From assembly GCA_900545725.1 (NCBI GenBank), contig URAI01000007.1, forward strand, positions 1 through 60,067: a stretch of DNA of 60,067 nt. Reading direction: 5' to 3'. Below the pieces are notes generated by a model. That model did no database searches. It worked only from the letters and a program-made list of their open reading frames with translations, and had not been told where the DNA came from. Position 1 is the stretch's first letter; each line of letters opens with the position of its first letter. A program made the position numbers and the translations under genes. The DNA comes from an uncultured Eubacterium sp. GTDB taxonomy: Bacteria; Bacillota; Clostridia; Lachnospirales; Lachnospiraceae. Shown here piece after piece: positions 35,446 to 43,363 of the stretch.

Positions 35446-36534
35446 ATGAATTTAAAAGATGATAAACACGTTATGTGTAATTTATGTCCGAGAAAATGTA
35501 ATAAAGACAGAAGATTTAGTGCTGCGGATAATATGGATATAATACGTGAACATGCAGGCTTTTGTCAGATGCCGCGTCAGGTCTTTCTGGCAAGGGCGGC
35601 GCTTCATATGTGGGAGGAACCCTGTATTTCAGGGAAGAATGGTTCCGGGGCTGTATTTTTTACAGGCTGTCAGTTAAGATGTGTATTCTGTCAGAATTAT
35701 AATATTGCGGCAGGCAGGGATGGCAAAGAAATAAGTGTTGAAAGACTGTCAGAGATTTTTTTGGAATTGCAGGATAAAAAAGCTAATAATATCAATCTTG
35801 TAACACCGTCACATTATGTACCGGTGATAATAACAGCACTGGAAATGGCGAAGGCTCAGGGGCTTGTAATTCCTATTGTATACAATACAAGCTCATATGA
35901 AAATGTCGATACCTTAAAAAGGCTTGAAGGACTTATAGATGTATATCTTCCTGATATGAAATATATGTCTTCGCTGGCAGCAGAAAAGTATTCACATGCA
36001 CCGGATTATCCTGAAGTGGCAAAAAGAGCAATAGCAGAGATGTACAGACAGACCGGAAAGCCGCTGTTTAATGAAAAGTTATTATCAGATAAAAATCAAA
36101 AGCCGGATGAAAAACAGATATCAGGTAGAAAAACAAAAGCTGATGAAAATCCGCCAACTGACCAGGGCGTATATGAAAATAAAACTTTTTATAATAAGAA
36201 TATAGAAGATGGAATTATGTTAAAAGGAATGATAGTAAGACATCTTATGCTGCCGGGGCTTTTAAATGATTCCAAAGAAGTAATAAAATATCTGTATGAT
36301 ACATATAATGATAATTGTTACATAAGTATTATGAACCAGTACACGCCGCTCCCACAGGTACGTGATATTAAGGAGCTTAACAGGCATATTACCAAAAGAG
36401 AATATAATAAAGTGGTTGATTATGCGATTGATCTAGGAGTAGAAAATGCATTTATTCAGGAGGGAGGAGCTGACAAAGACAGTTTTATTCCTGAATTTAA
36501 CTATGAAGGCGTCGAAAAAAAGGAAAAATATTAA
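35446..36534 (+). CDS. Radical SAM protein related to pyruvate-formate-lyase-activating enzymes (COG1313-like)
   Basis: A 362-residue radical SAM protein. The 4Fe-4S motif C-x3-C-x2-C is CQLRCVFC (C75, C79, C82). An additional N-terminal CNLCPRKC and the GFC near residue 40 may bind a second metal site. NLVTPSHYVP, YNTSSYE and DVYLPDMKY are typical of this clade. Residues ~211-253 are a Lys/Asp/Asn-rich low-complexity insert. It splits the usual GKPLF...DGIMLKGMIVRHLMLPG junction, probably as a surface loop. The ribosome binding site is AAAGGGAAGAATA. Its target protein is unknown, and no glycyl-radical enzyme gene is in the window. Confidence 0.85.
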   Translation: MNLKDDKHVMCNLCPRKCNKDRRFSAADNMDIIREHAGFCQMPRQVFLARAALHMWEEPCISGKNGSGAVFFTGCQLRCVFCQNYNIAAGRDGKEISVERLSEIFLELQDKKANNINLVTPSHYVPVIITALEMAKAQGLVIPIVYNTSSYENVDTLKRLEGLIDVYLPDMKYMSSLAAEKYSHAPDYPEVAKRAIAEMYRQTGKPLFNEKLLSDKNQKPDEKQISGRKTKADENPPTDQGVYENKTFYNKNIEDGIMLKGMIVRHLMLPGLLNDSKEVIKYLYDTYNDNCYISIMNQYTPLPQVRDIKELNRHITKREYNKVVDYAIDLGVENAFIQEGGADKDSFIPEFNYEGVEKKEKY

Positions 36535-36827
36535 AAAAATAATTAATATCAGCTTATATTCAACATTATATCAGAAAAAAAGCGGGTTACATTAATGCGA
36601 AATATGAACACCGCATATTTACTGGGCTTATAGCTTTAAAATATTAGAATTGGGGATATGCATTTAAAAAATAATAATATTATGACGTTTTAACACCATT
36701 TTTTGAGAGGCAAATAAAAATACCATGCTAAAATTAAATAAAACTCTTTTATTAAATACAAAAAGAAGTTATAATTATAAACATAAACTGATATATGAGC
36801 AAATTAAAAATATAAGAGGGCAGGAAA
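36535..36827. other. Intergenic region before the GH13-like gene
   Basis: About 290 AT-rich bases with no ORF. A possible extended -10 promoter TGCTAAAAT lies near 36725-36735. GCGG (~36591) and CCGC (~36612) could form a weak hairpin. Nothing stronger is visible. Confidence 0.35.
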
Positions 36828-38675
36828 ATGGTAGTAAATAAAGGAAATTCATTGATTATGGGTTGTACAAAGGTAAACAGAAGCTATAATTTTTCATTTG
36901 CCTCAAGTGAACCTGAAATAGAGCTTATAATATACGATTCAGATTGTAAAAATATAATATTTGAACATAAGATGGATTGGCAATATAAGACAGGAGATGT
37001 ATTTTCATGCAAAATAACAGGTGTGGGGCTTGACAGATGTTATTATGTATATAAAAAAGGCAATGAGTATATAACAGACCCATATGCCAAGACAGTTACA
37101 GGCTGTGAAATATATGGAGAAGTGCATGAAAAGATACATCTAAGCCGAGTTGGAATGGAAAACTTCGACTGGGAAGATGATGCAGCACCCGGTATTTCTT
37201 ATGCTGACAGCATAATATACAAGCTCAATGTAAGAGGATTTACAAAGAGCTGTACGTCGGCAGTAGCACATAAAGGAACATTTAAAGGCATTGCAGAGAA
37301 GCTTCCATATCTTAAAAAGCTTGGAATAACAGCAATTGAGCTGATGCCTGCATACGAATATGATGAGTGTAAAAGATTTAAGACGGATATGTATTCAGGT
37401 ATTGTGAATGGTGCAATGAATGGCAGCGGAGGAATGAATATTCCTGACAGCAGGGATATTATAGATGGTGATATTGTTTCAAGAAAGATTAATTACTGGG
37501 GATATACTAAAGATGCATTTTATTTTGCACCCAAAGCGGCATTTAGTTCAATAGCACCGGCAAAGAGTGATTATACCATAGAATTTAAAAAACTGGTAAA
37601 AAGACTTCATAAGAATGGAATTGAAGTTATAATGGAGATGTATTTTACTGACGAGCCGGTGAGTATGATAACAGATTGCATAAAATACTGGGTTATTAAT
37701 TATCATATAGACGGCATACATCTGTATGCACCTGATGCGGCATTAAGTGCAGCAGCGACAGATCCCGTGTTATCAAGAACCAAGATATTTACAGTGTTTT
37801 GGAATGGAAGTGCGAAAAAATATAAAAACATGGCGGATTATAATAACGGCTATATGAATACGGTCAGGAAGTTTCTGAAAGGAGAAGAAAACCAGCTCGG
37901 TGATTTTATCAATACGGCAAGAAATAATCCTTCTAATGCGGCATGTATTAATTATATAACCAACCATAACGGATTTACGCTTAATGATCTTGTGAGCTAC
38001 GATAGAAAGCATAATGAGGCAAATGGCGAGAATAATATGGATGGTGAGAATTTTAATTATAGCTGGAATTGTGGAACGGAAGGAAAGACGAGGAAAAAGA
38101 AGATAACAGATTTAAGACAGCGGCAGATTAAAAATGCGTTTATGCTGCTTATGCTGTCACAGGGGACTCCGCTTATTCTTGCAGGAGATGAGTTCAGGAA
38201 TACCCAGGGAGGCAATAATAATCCATATTGTATAGACAGTGAAACCTCATGGCTTAACTGGAAAAATTCGGATTATTCAAAGGAGATTTTTGAGTTTGTA
38301 AGGGAACTTATACAATTTAGAAAAGACAATAAGATTCTTCATATGGATGATAAGCTGCTTGCAAGTGACAGACTTGTCTGCGGATATCCGGATGTGTCAT
38401 ATCATGGTGATAATGCATGGTATAGTGCTATGGAGAATTATAACAGACATATAGGCATAATGTATTGTTCTAAATATGCCGGAGGAGATGAACTTATCTA
38501 TGTTGCATACAATATGCACTGGGAAAATCACATGCTTGCGCTTCCTAAAATCCCCGGAGATTCTAAATGGAAAGTAAAAATATGCTCCGGTGATATTAAA
38601 AGTGATATCCAGATTAAAGACAAGCAGATTAAAATAGCACCGAGAACAATAGCAGTTCTTGTATGTAAGTTTTAA
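36828..38675 (+). CDS. Catalytically dead GH13 (GlgX/isoamylase-like) pseudoenzyme
   Basis: A 615-residue cytoplasmic protein with the full layout of glycogen-debranching GH13 enzymes: CBM48-like N-terminus, (beta/alpha)8 barrel from ~125, C-terminal beta domain. Conserved scaffold blocks remain: NYWGYTKDAFYFAPKAAFSS (222-241), HNGFTLNDLVSYDRKHNEAN (380-399), GTPLILAGDEFRNTQGGNNN (446-465). Every catalytic residue is replaced. The GFRFD nucleophile site reads GIHLY (Tyr300). The general acid in the usual AEPW reads TVFW (Val323). The stabilising Asp in HD reads HN (Asn381). Region I DVVxNH is EMYFTD. It is therefore probably a carbohydrate-binding or regulatory pseudoenzyme. It heads a unit with the next two genes (32-base gap, then overlap). 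Confidence 0.85.
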   Translation: MVVNKGNSLIMGCTKVNRSYNFSFASSEPEIELIIYDSDCKNIIFEHKMDWQYKTGDVFSCKITGVGLDRCYYVYKKGNEYITDPYAKTVTGCEIYGEVHEKIHLSRVGMENFDWEDDAAPGISYADSIIYKLNVRGFTKSCTSAVAHKGTFKGIAEKLPYLKKLGITAIELMPAYEYDECKRFKTDMYSGIVNGAMNGSGGMNIPDSRDIIDGDIVSRKINYWGYTKDAFYFAPKAAFSSIAPAKSDYTIEFKKLVKRLHKNGIEVIMEMYFTDEPVSMITDCIKYWVINYHIDGIHLYAPDAALSAAATDPVLSRTKIFTVFWNGSAKKYKNMADYNNGYMNTVRKFLKGEENQLGDFINTARNNPSNAACINYITNHNGFTLNDLVSYDRKHNEANGENNMDGENFNYSWNCGTEGKTRKKKITDLRQRQIKNAFMLLMLSQGTPLILAGDEFRNTQGGNNNPYCIDSETSWLNWKNSDYSKEIFEFVRELIQFRKDNKILHMDDKLLASDRLVCGYPDVSYHGDNAWYSAMENYNRHIGIMYCSKYAGGDELIYVAYNMHWENHMLALPKIPGDSKWKVKICSGDIKSDIQIKDKQIKIAPRTIAVLVCKF

Positions 38676-38707
38676 AATATATGAAAATTGATAATAGAGG
38701 ATAAAAA

Positions 38708-39595
38708 ATGGAAAATAAACACGATATTAATATAACAGATTATGAAGATGTAAAAAAATATTACGAGGATTTTAAAGATTTATTTGAAAAGGGCGAAAAA
38801 GAGCAGGCAAGACAGATGATGAGTGAACTGCTTGAAAAGTTAGAGACAAATGTCAGCGTAAGAAAGGCAGGAAGTGTAAGCCGTAATGATGTTATTGCAA
38901 TGAGCAGCAGTAAAGACGATGAAAGAGAAATATATATAAGTCTTAATCATGTAATGGAATATTATATTTATGCATATTATTTCAAACCGGAATGTGATGT
39001 TAAGTGTACAGAGATACCTTATGGTGAGTATTACAGAACTTACGGCGGACTGTGTATGGAGCTTGGAAAATATAATGCGGCAAAAGAAGCATATATCCAT
39101 GCAATAGAATGGAATCCGGTAGATTTAGATTCGATACTTGGACTTGCAGAGTGTTATAAATATATTGGAAAGCTTGAAAGATATGTTGCTGTTACTGTAC
39201 AGGGCTACAGATATTGCTGTACAAGGGCAACTATGGCAAGATATTACCGCAACATGGGATATTATAATCTTTCAAAGTATAAGACAGAGCTTGCAAGAGC
39301 GTGTTATATTTACAGTAATATTTATTATCATACGGACAATGCGGACAGTGAACTTAAATATCTTGAGCAGGCATTAAATGATAAGACACCGGATATGGAT
39401 ATTCGCTCAATGCAGAAGTTATTCGATGAAAATGGCATTGAGCCTGGTCCGCAGTCAGATACTATAGGTGTTGTATACAGGGTCGGTGAGCTTATGATGA
39501 AAGATGGAGATAACAGGCTTGCCAAGGACTGTTTCTCAATCGTATATGATATAACACAGGAAAAAGCATTGGAGGGACTTCTTAATGAATTATAA
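38708..39595 (+). CDS. TPR-like protein of unknown function
   Basis: A 295-residue soluble protein. The N-terminal ~75 residues are charged helices (YYEDFKDLFEKGEKEQARQM). From ~95 it has TPR-type helix pairs: YYRTYGGLCMELGKYNAAKEAYIHAIEWNP, DSILGLAECYKYIGKLERYVAV and ARACYIYSNIYYHTDNADSEL. The C-terminus (RVGELMMKDGDNRLAKDCF) looks like a further repeat. The ATG follows GAGGATAAAAA. Its last 11 bases overlap the HAD gene, so the pseudoenzyme, TPR and HAD genes probably form an operon. I do not recognise a named family; an adaptor role is only suggested by the fold. Confidence 0.72.
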   Translation: MENKHDINITDYEDVKKYYEDFKDLFEKGEKEQARQMMSELLEKLETNVSVRKAGSVSRNDVIAMSSSKDDEREIYISLNHVMEYYIYAYYFKPECDVKCTEIPYGEYYRTYGGLCMELGKYNAAKEAYIHAIEWNPVDLDSILGLAECYKYIGKLERYVAVTVQGYRYCCTRATMARYYRNMGYYNLSKYKTELARACYIYSNIYYHTDNADSELKYLEQALNDKTPDMDIRSMQKLFDENGIEPGPQSDTIGVVYRVGELMMKDGDNRLAKDCFSIVYDITQEKALEGLLNEL

Positions 39596-40229
39596 TTTTG
39601 AAAATACGGACAGTATAATATTTGACCTTGATGGGACTATGTGGAATTCGGTTAAACCAATATGTGAGGCATGGGATATTATATTACAAAAGCACCCTGA
39701 AATAAGTAAAAGAACGGTGACAGAAGAAGATCTTAACGGCTGTATGGGTCTTCCCATGTATGATATATCAGCGAAGCTGTTTCCGTGTGAAACAAGACAG
39801 GTTCAGATGTCTGTAATGGATGAGCTGTGTGCATTTGAAAATAAATATCTTGAGAAGAAGGGTGGAATACTGTATCCAAAGCTTAAGGAAACACTTGCGG
39901 CAATTTCAGTAAAATATAAGCTATATATAGTAAGTAACTGTCAGGATGGATATATAGAAGCATTTATGAAAGCACATGATACTAAGAAATATTTTCTTGA
40001 CACAGAGTGTTGGGGAAGAACAAGACTTCCAAAGGGGGAGAGTAACCGTCTTCTTATAGAACGCAACAAGCTTAAACATCCGGTATATGTAGGAGATACA
40101 CAAGGAGATGCACAATCAGCAATAGATGCAGGCATACCATTTATTTATGCAGCGTATGGATTTGGTGAAGTTAAGAAGTATGATGCGAGGATAGACAGCT
40201 TTGATGAGCTTTTGGATATTTTAAATTAG
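39585..40229 (+). CDS. HAD-superfamily hydrolase (phosphoglycolate-phosphatase-like)
   Basis: A 214-residue HAD subfamily I phosphatase. Motif I is FDLDGTMWNS (residues ~13-22), motif II VSNCQDG, motif III the conserved Lys in RLPKGES, and motif IV YVGDTQGDAQSAIDAG. A helical cap is present between motifs I and II. The ATG lies inside the end of the preceding TPR gene, implying translational coupling. Substrate is unknown; sugar-phosphate or phosphoglycolate activity is usual in this subgroup. The family call is secure, the physiological role is not. Confidence 0.88.
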   Translation: MNYNFENTDSIIFDLDGTMWNSVKPICEAWDIILQKHPEISKRTVTEEDLNGCMGLPMYDISAKLFPCETRQVQMSVMDELCAFENKYLEKKGGILYPKLKETLAAISVKYKLYIVSNCQDGYIEAFMKAHDTKKYFLDTECWGRTRLPKGESNRLLIERNKLKHPVYVGDTQGDAQSAIDAGIPFIYAAYGFGEVKKYDARIDSFDELLDILN

Positions 40230-40305
40230 GAATAATAGTGTTAGAATATACGGAATAAGATAATTCACAAATACAGTTTTTAAATATGTTTTTCATAATT
40301 CATTA

Positions 40306-40452
40306 TACAATTAATACGGCATATTATAGTGGCTGTGAATTGAAACAAAGGAACAGGTAGACAGGCTGACACATATGGGATGTATGGTATATCAGGGATA
40401 CTATTTTTCAAAGCCTGTAACTGTAAGACAGTTTGAAGCAGAATATATGTAG
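40306..40452 (+). pseudogene. C-terminal remnant of an EAL-domain c-di-GMP phosphodiesterase
   Basis: Reading from 40339 gives an uninterrupted 37-codon stretch ending in TAG at 40452. It contains IETKEQVDRL and the diagnostic QGYYFSKPV, then RQFEAEYM, the usual EAL C-terminus. Just upstream, in a different frame, IIQLIRHIIVA matches the strand that normally precedes EGIET, so a small deletion has broken the frame. Nothing of the catalytic EAL motif survives and there is no start or ribosome binding site. It is a decayed gene end between the HAD gene and the small protein. Confidence 0.75.
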
Positions 40453-40483
40453 AAATGGAGTACATATAGAAATGGAGAGTAAA

Positions 40484-40720
40484 ATGAAAAGTACTTTAAT
40501 AAAGGATACAACAAAATCAGAGAGAATACAGTTAATAAAGGAATGGGAAGAGTCCGAGGGCTGTGAAACAAGTGGAATGGACCTTATGACATACTTTAAG
40601 GATTACATAGATGGCATAAAGGAGATACCAGAGGTGAATGCAGCTTTTAATGCATCATATATATCAGAGATACCGGATGATGATTCAGGTATAAGTTGTG
40701 GCATGGGTATGAGAAGATAG
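40484..40720 (+). CDS. Small acidic protein of unknown function
   Basis: A 78-residue protein (MKSTLIKDTTKSERIQLI start) followed by an acidic helical middle (DLMTYFKDYIDGIKEIPEV), ending GISCGMGMRR. ATG 40484 is preceded at four bases by GGAGAG. An alternative ATG at 40472 has GGAG 11 bases upstream. Codon usage and the absence of a shadowing gene support coding. I do not recognise a family. It has no membrane segment and no metal motif beyond one Cys near each end. It lies between the EAL remnant and the trp leader. Confidence 0.65.
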   Translation: MKSTLIKDTTKSERIQLIKEWEESEGCETSGMDLMTYFKDYIDGIKEIPEVNAAFNASYISEIPDDDSGISCGMGMRR

Positions 40721-40815
40721 ATTATTTTGTATGCGTAATATAATAATGCAGAATGTATTCATAATAATAAAATAAGTATATATGCAAAAATTGTGCATAA
40801 AATAAAATAAGTGTA

Positions 40816-40844
40816 TTGACAATTAAAAAATATGGTGTTAATAT
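40816..40844 (+). promoter_or_regulatory. Promoter of the trp operon
   Basis: TTGACA (40816-40821), 17-base spacer, TAATAT (40839-40844). Transcription would start near 40851 and give a ~530-base leader. Confidence 0.82.
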
Positions 40845-40884
40845 AGGCTCAACTTAGGGCAGTTATATATAATAACTGTAATAT

Positions 40885-41118
40885 AATATGAATAATTAAA
40901 GTCTATGAGCAAAATAGTACTTATGGAAGATACATCACAGAGAGTCAGCGTTGGTGGAAGCTGATATGGATAGCCATAGGGAATGGGTTTGGGAGATGCA
41001 TTGGTGAATTTTTAGTAGCTGATGACGTGACCTCACGTTACAGGGGTATGATATATTATTGTATCAGATAATGAGAATGACAACAGGTGGCATATCCAGT
41101 TTCGGATATGCCTTTTTT
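40885..41118 (+). promoter_or_regulatory. T-box leader of the trp operon, first module
   Basis: The Stem I region contains the AGAGAGTCAGC / GGTGGAAGCTGA distal arm near 40940-40965. A TGG triplet near 41002 may be the Trp specifier; I could not prove its register. ACAACAGGTGGCAT (~41080) is a divergent T-box sequence. It competes with the terminator GGCATATCC/GGATATGCC followed by six T (41089-41118). Uncharged tRNA-Trp would favour read-through. Confidence 0.75.
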
Positions 41119-41230
41119 ATTTATGCGGGCGATGTCGAAGTCAGTATTATGACGAAAGTTTGGCAGCTGTCACGATTTACGGGTAATACGTTAAGCGTAT
41201 TTCTTATGATTAATAAAATGTTGTACATTG

Positions 41231-41293
41231 AACAAGGGTGGCACCACGATAATTCGTCCCTGATAGCTGGTTATAGCTGTCAGGGACTTTTTT
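41231..41293 (+). promoter_or_regulatory. Second T-box antiterminator/terminator in the trp leader
   Basis: A classical T-box AACAAGGGTGGCACCACG (41231-41248) is followed by the terminator GTCCCTGA...TCAGGGAC plus TTTTTT (41256-41293). Only ~110 bases separate it from the first terminator, apparently too few for a full second Stem I. Confidence 0.85.
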
Positions 41294-41382
41294 GTATTAA
41301 GACAGATATATTTCGTTAAGCAAAGCCCCTGGCATCTGATAAGACATTAGCATTATAAAATGTATAGAAAAGAGGATGTTTA

Positions 41383-42792
41383 ATGAAAAAGATTTTGAAA
41401 GCGTACAAAAAGACAGTGAGCATAGTTAATGAGACAGCAATACAGATATATGAAAGCCTTGGAAGTGAAAAAAAAGGTTTCCTTATGGAAAGTAATGATA
41501 AGGAAAATGGAAGATATACATTTATGGGTGTTGATCCTCAATATATAATCCGGTCAGAGGGTGAAGCACTTGTCATCATTGACAAGAACGGACAGCGCGA
41601 CGTAAGAAAAGGTAATCCGCTTGACAGGCTTAAGGAATATTTTGATGAGTTTGAAGTGACCAAGGAGGCGGAAGAACTTGAATTTATGGGTGGTTTTGTT
41701 GGAAGCTTTGGTTATGATTTTGTAAGATATACAGAAAAACTTCCCGATGATAATCCTGATGAAATAGGAATAGAGACAATACAGCTTATGCTTGCCGATA
41801 AATTCATAGCAATAGATCATATGGCTGAGACAATGACAGCAGTTGTGCTTGAGGCTGATACACCCGAGGGAAAGCAGCGGGCACAAGAAGAGCTTGATAA
41901 GCTTATAAGACAGGCGAGAACTAACAAAAAAGAAAGTCTGATGCAGGTACATCACGATGGTGAAATATTGAAAAAATCGGACACGCTTGAAGAGTATGAA
42001 AAAAAGGTTGAAAAGATAAAACAGTATATAAAGGACGGGCATATATTTCAGACAGTGCTTTCACAAAGATGGACAGTTAAGACTAAGCAGACAGGTTTTG
42101 AGATATACAGGGAGTTAAGAAAGCTCAATCCTTCCCCATATCTTTATTATTATAATTTTGGTGAATTTGAGATTATAGGAAGTTCACCGGAGATGATAGT
42201 TAAACAGACGGATTCAAGAGTGTATACATGTCCGATAGCAGGTACAAGAAAGAGAGGAAAGGATAAAGAGGAGGATATAAGGCTTGAAAAAGAGCTGCTT
42301 TCCGATGAGAAAGAAAAGGCAGAGCATGTAATGTTAGTTGACCTTGCAAGAAATGATATGGGAAGAATATCACAGCTTGGAACGGTTAAGGTATCCGATT
42401 TTATGAGCATTCAGAGATATTCACATGTAATGCATATCGTATCACTTGTAGAGGGAAAGAAAAACGGAAAGCTTCATCCGCTGGATCTTGTATCATCATT
42501 TCTGCCGGCAGGAACTTTAAGCGGTGCACCTAAGATAAGGGCTATGGAGATTATTGATGAGCTTGAAAGTGTAAGAAGAGGTCTGTATGGAGGTGCAACC
42601 GGTTATCTTGATTTTGGTGGTAATATGAACTTCTGCATTACAATAAGAACTATGGTTAAGAAAGGTGACAGGGTATACCTTCAGGCAGGAGCCGGAATAG
42701 TTGCAGATTCAATACCTGAAAATGAATATATGGAATGCTGTAACAAGGTTATGGCACTTGCTAAGACAGTAATAGAGGAGGATAAGTTATGA
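41383..42792 (+). CDS. trpE: Anthranilate synthase component I
   Basis: A 469-residue TrpE converting chorismate and ammonia (from TrpG) to anthranilate. The N-terminal feedback region (GFLMESNDKENGRYTFMG) holds a variant of the LLES motif that binds Trp. The catalytic half has HIFQTVLSQRW, SPSPYLYY-like NPSPYLYYYNF, PIAGTRKRGKD, HVMLVDLARND and AGTLSGAPKIRAMEI, ending in QAGAGIVADS. Length is normal. The first gene after the T-box leader; GAGGATGTTTA precedes the ATG. It overlaps trpG by four bases (ATGA). Confidence 0.96.
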   Translation: MKKILKAYKKTVSIVNETAIQIYESLGSEKKGFLMESNDKENGRYTFMGVDPQYIIRSEGEALVIIDKNGQRDVRKGNPLDRLKEYFDEFEVTKEAEELEFMGGFVGSFGYDFVRYTEKLPDDNPDEIGIETIQLMLADKFIAIDHMAETMTAVVLEADTPEGKQRAQEELDKLIRQARTNKKESLMQVHHDGEILKKSDTLEEYEKKVEKIKQYIKDGHIFQTVLSQRWTVKTKQTGFEIYRELRKLNPSPYLYYYNFGEFEIIGSSPEMIVKQTDSRVYTCPIAGTRKRGKDKEEDIRLEKELLSDEKEKAEHVMLVDLARNDMGRISQLGTVKVSDFMSIQRYSHVMHIVSLVEGKKNGKLHPLDLVSSFLPAGTLSGAPKIRAMEIIDELESVRRGLYGGATGYLDFGGNMNFCITIRTMVKKGDRVYLQAGAGIVADSIPENEYMECCNKVMALAKTVIEEDKL

Positions 42793-43361
42793 TTCTGTTA
42801 ATAGATAATTATGATTCATTTACATATAATCTGTATCAGTTTATGGGAATATTTAATTCAGATATAAAAGTAGTCAGAAATGATAAACTCACTATTGAGG
42901 ATATTGAAAAAATGAATCCTGAAAAGATAGTAATATCTCCGGGACCGAAAAGTCCTAAAGAAGCAGGAATATGTTTAGATGTAATTAAGCATTTTGCAGG
43001 AGTAAAGCCTATCCTTGGAATATGTCTTGGGCATCAGTGTATTGGTGAAGCATTTGGTGCAACGGTATCGTATGCAAAGAAGATATGCCATGGCAAGCAG
43101 TCGGCTATCCATCATAATAATGACGGCATATTTAAGGGGCTTGACGATGATATCAGGGTTGCAAGATATCATTCACTGGCAATTATTGAGGATACACTTC
43201 CTGACTGCCTTGAGGTGACAGCCAGGACTGAGGATGGTGAGATAATGGCAGTACAGCATAAGAGTTATCCGGTATATGGCTTACAATTTCATCCGGAGTC
43301 AATATATACTGAACATGGTAAAAAACTGATTGAGAATTTTATATCAGAAATTGAGGGATAA
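42789..43361 (+). CDS. trpG: Anthranilate synthase component II (glutamine amidotransferase)
   Basis: A 190-residue class I glutamine amidotransferase supplying ammonia to TrpE. IDNYDSFTYNLYQ starts the protein. PILGICLGHQCIGEAFG contains the nucleophile Cys, and LQFHPESIYTEHG the catalytic His and Glu. It is a stand-alone subunit, not fused to TrpD as in some organisms. The next gene begins two bases after its stop and is trpCF, so the expected trpD is missing. It could double as PabA. Confidence 0.96.
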   Translation: MILLIDNYDSFTYNLYQFMGIFNSDIKVVRNDKLTIEDIEKMNPEKIVISPGPKSPKEAGICLDVIKHFAGVKPILGICLGHQCIGEAFGATVSYAKKICHGKQSAIHHNNDGIFKGLDDDIRVARYHSLAIIEDTLPDCLEVTARTEDGEIMAVQHKSYPVYGLQFHPESIYTEHGKKLIENFISEIEG

Positions 43362-43363
43362 TT

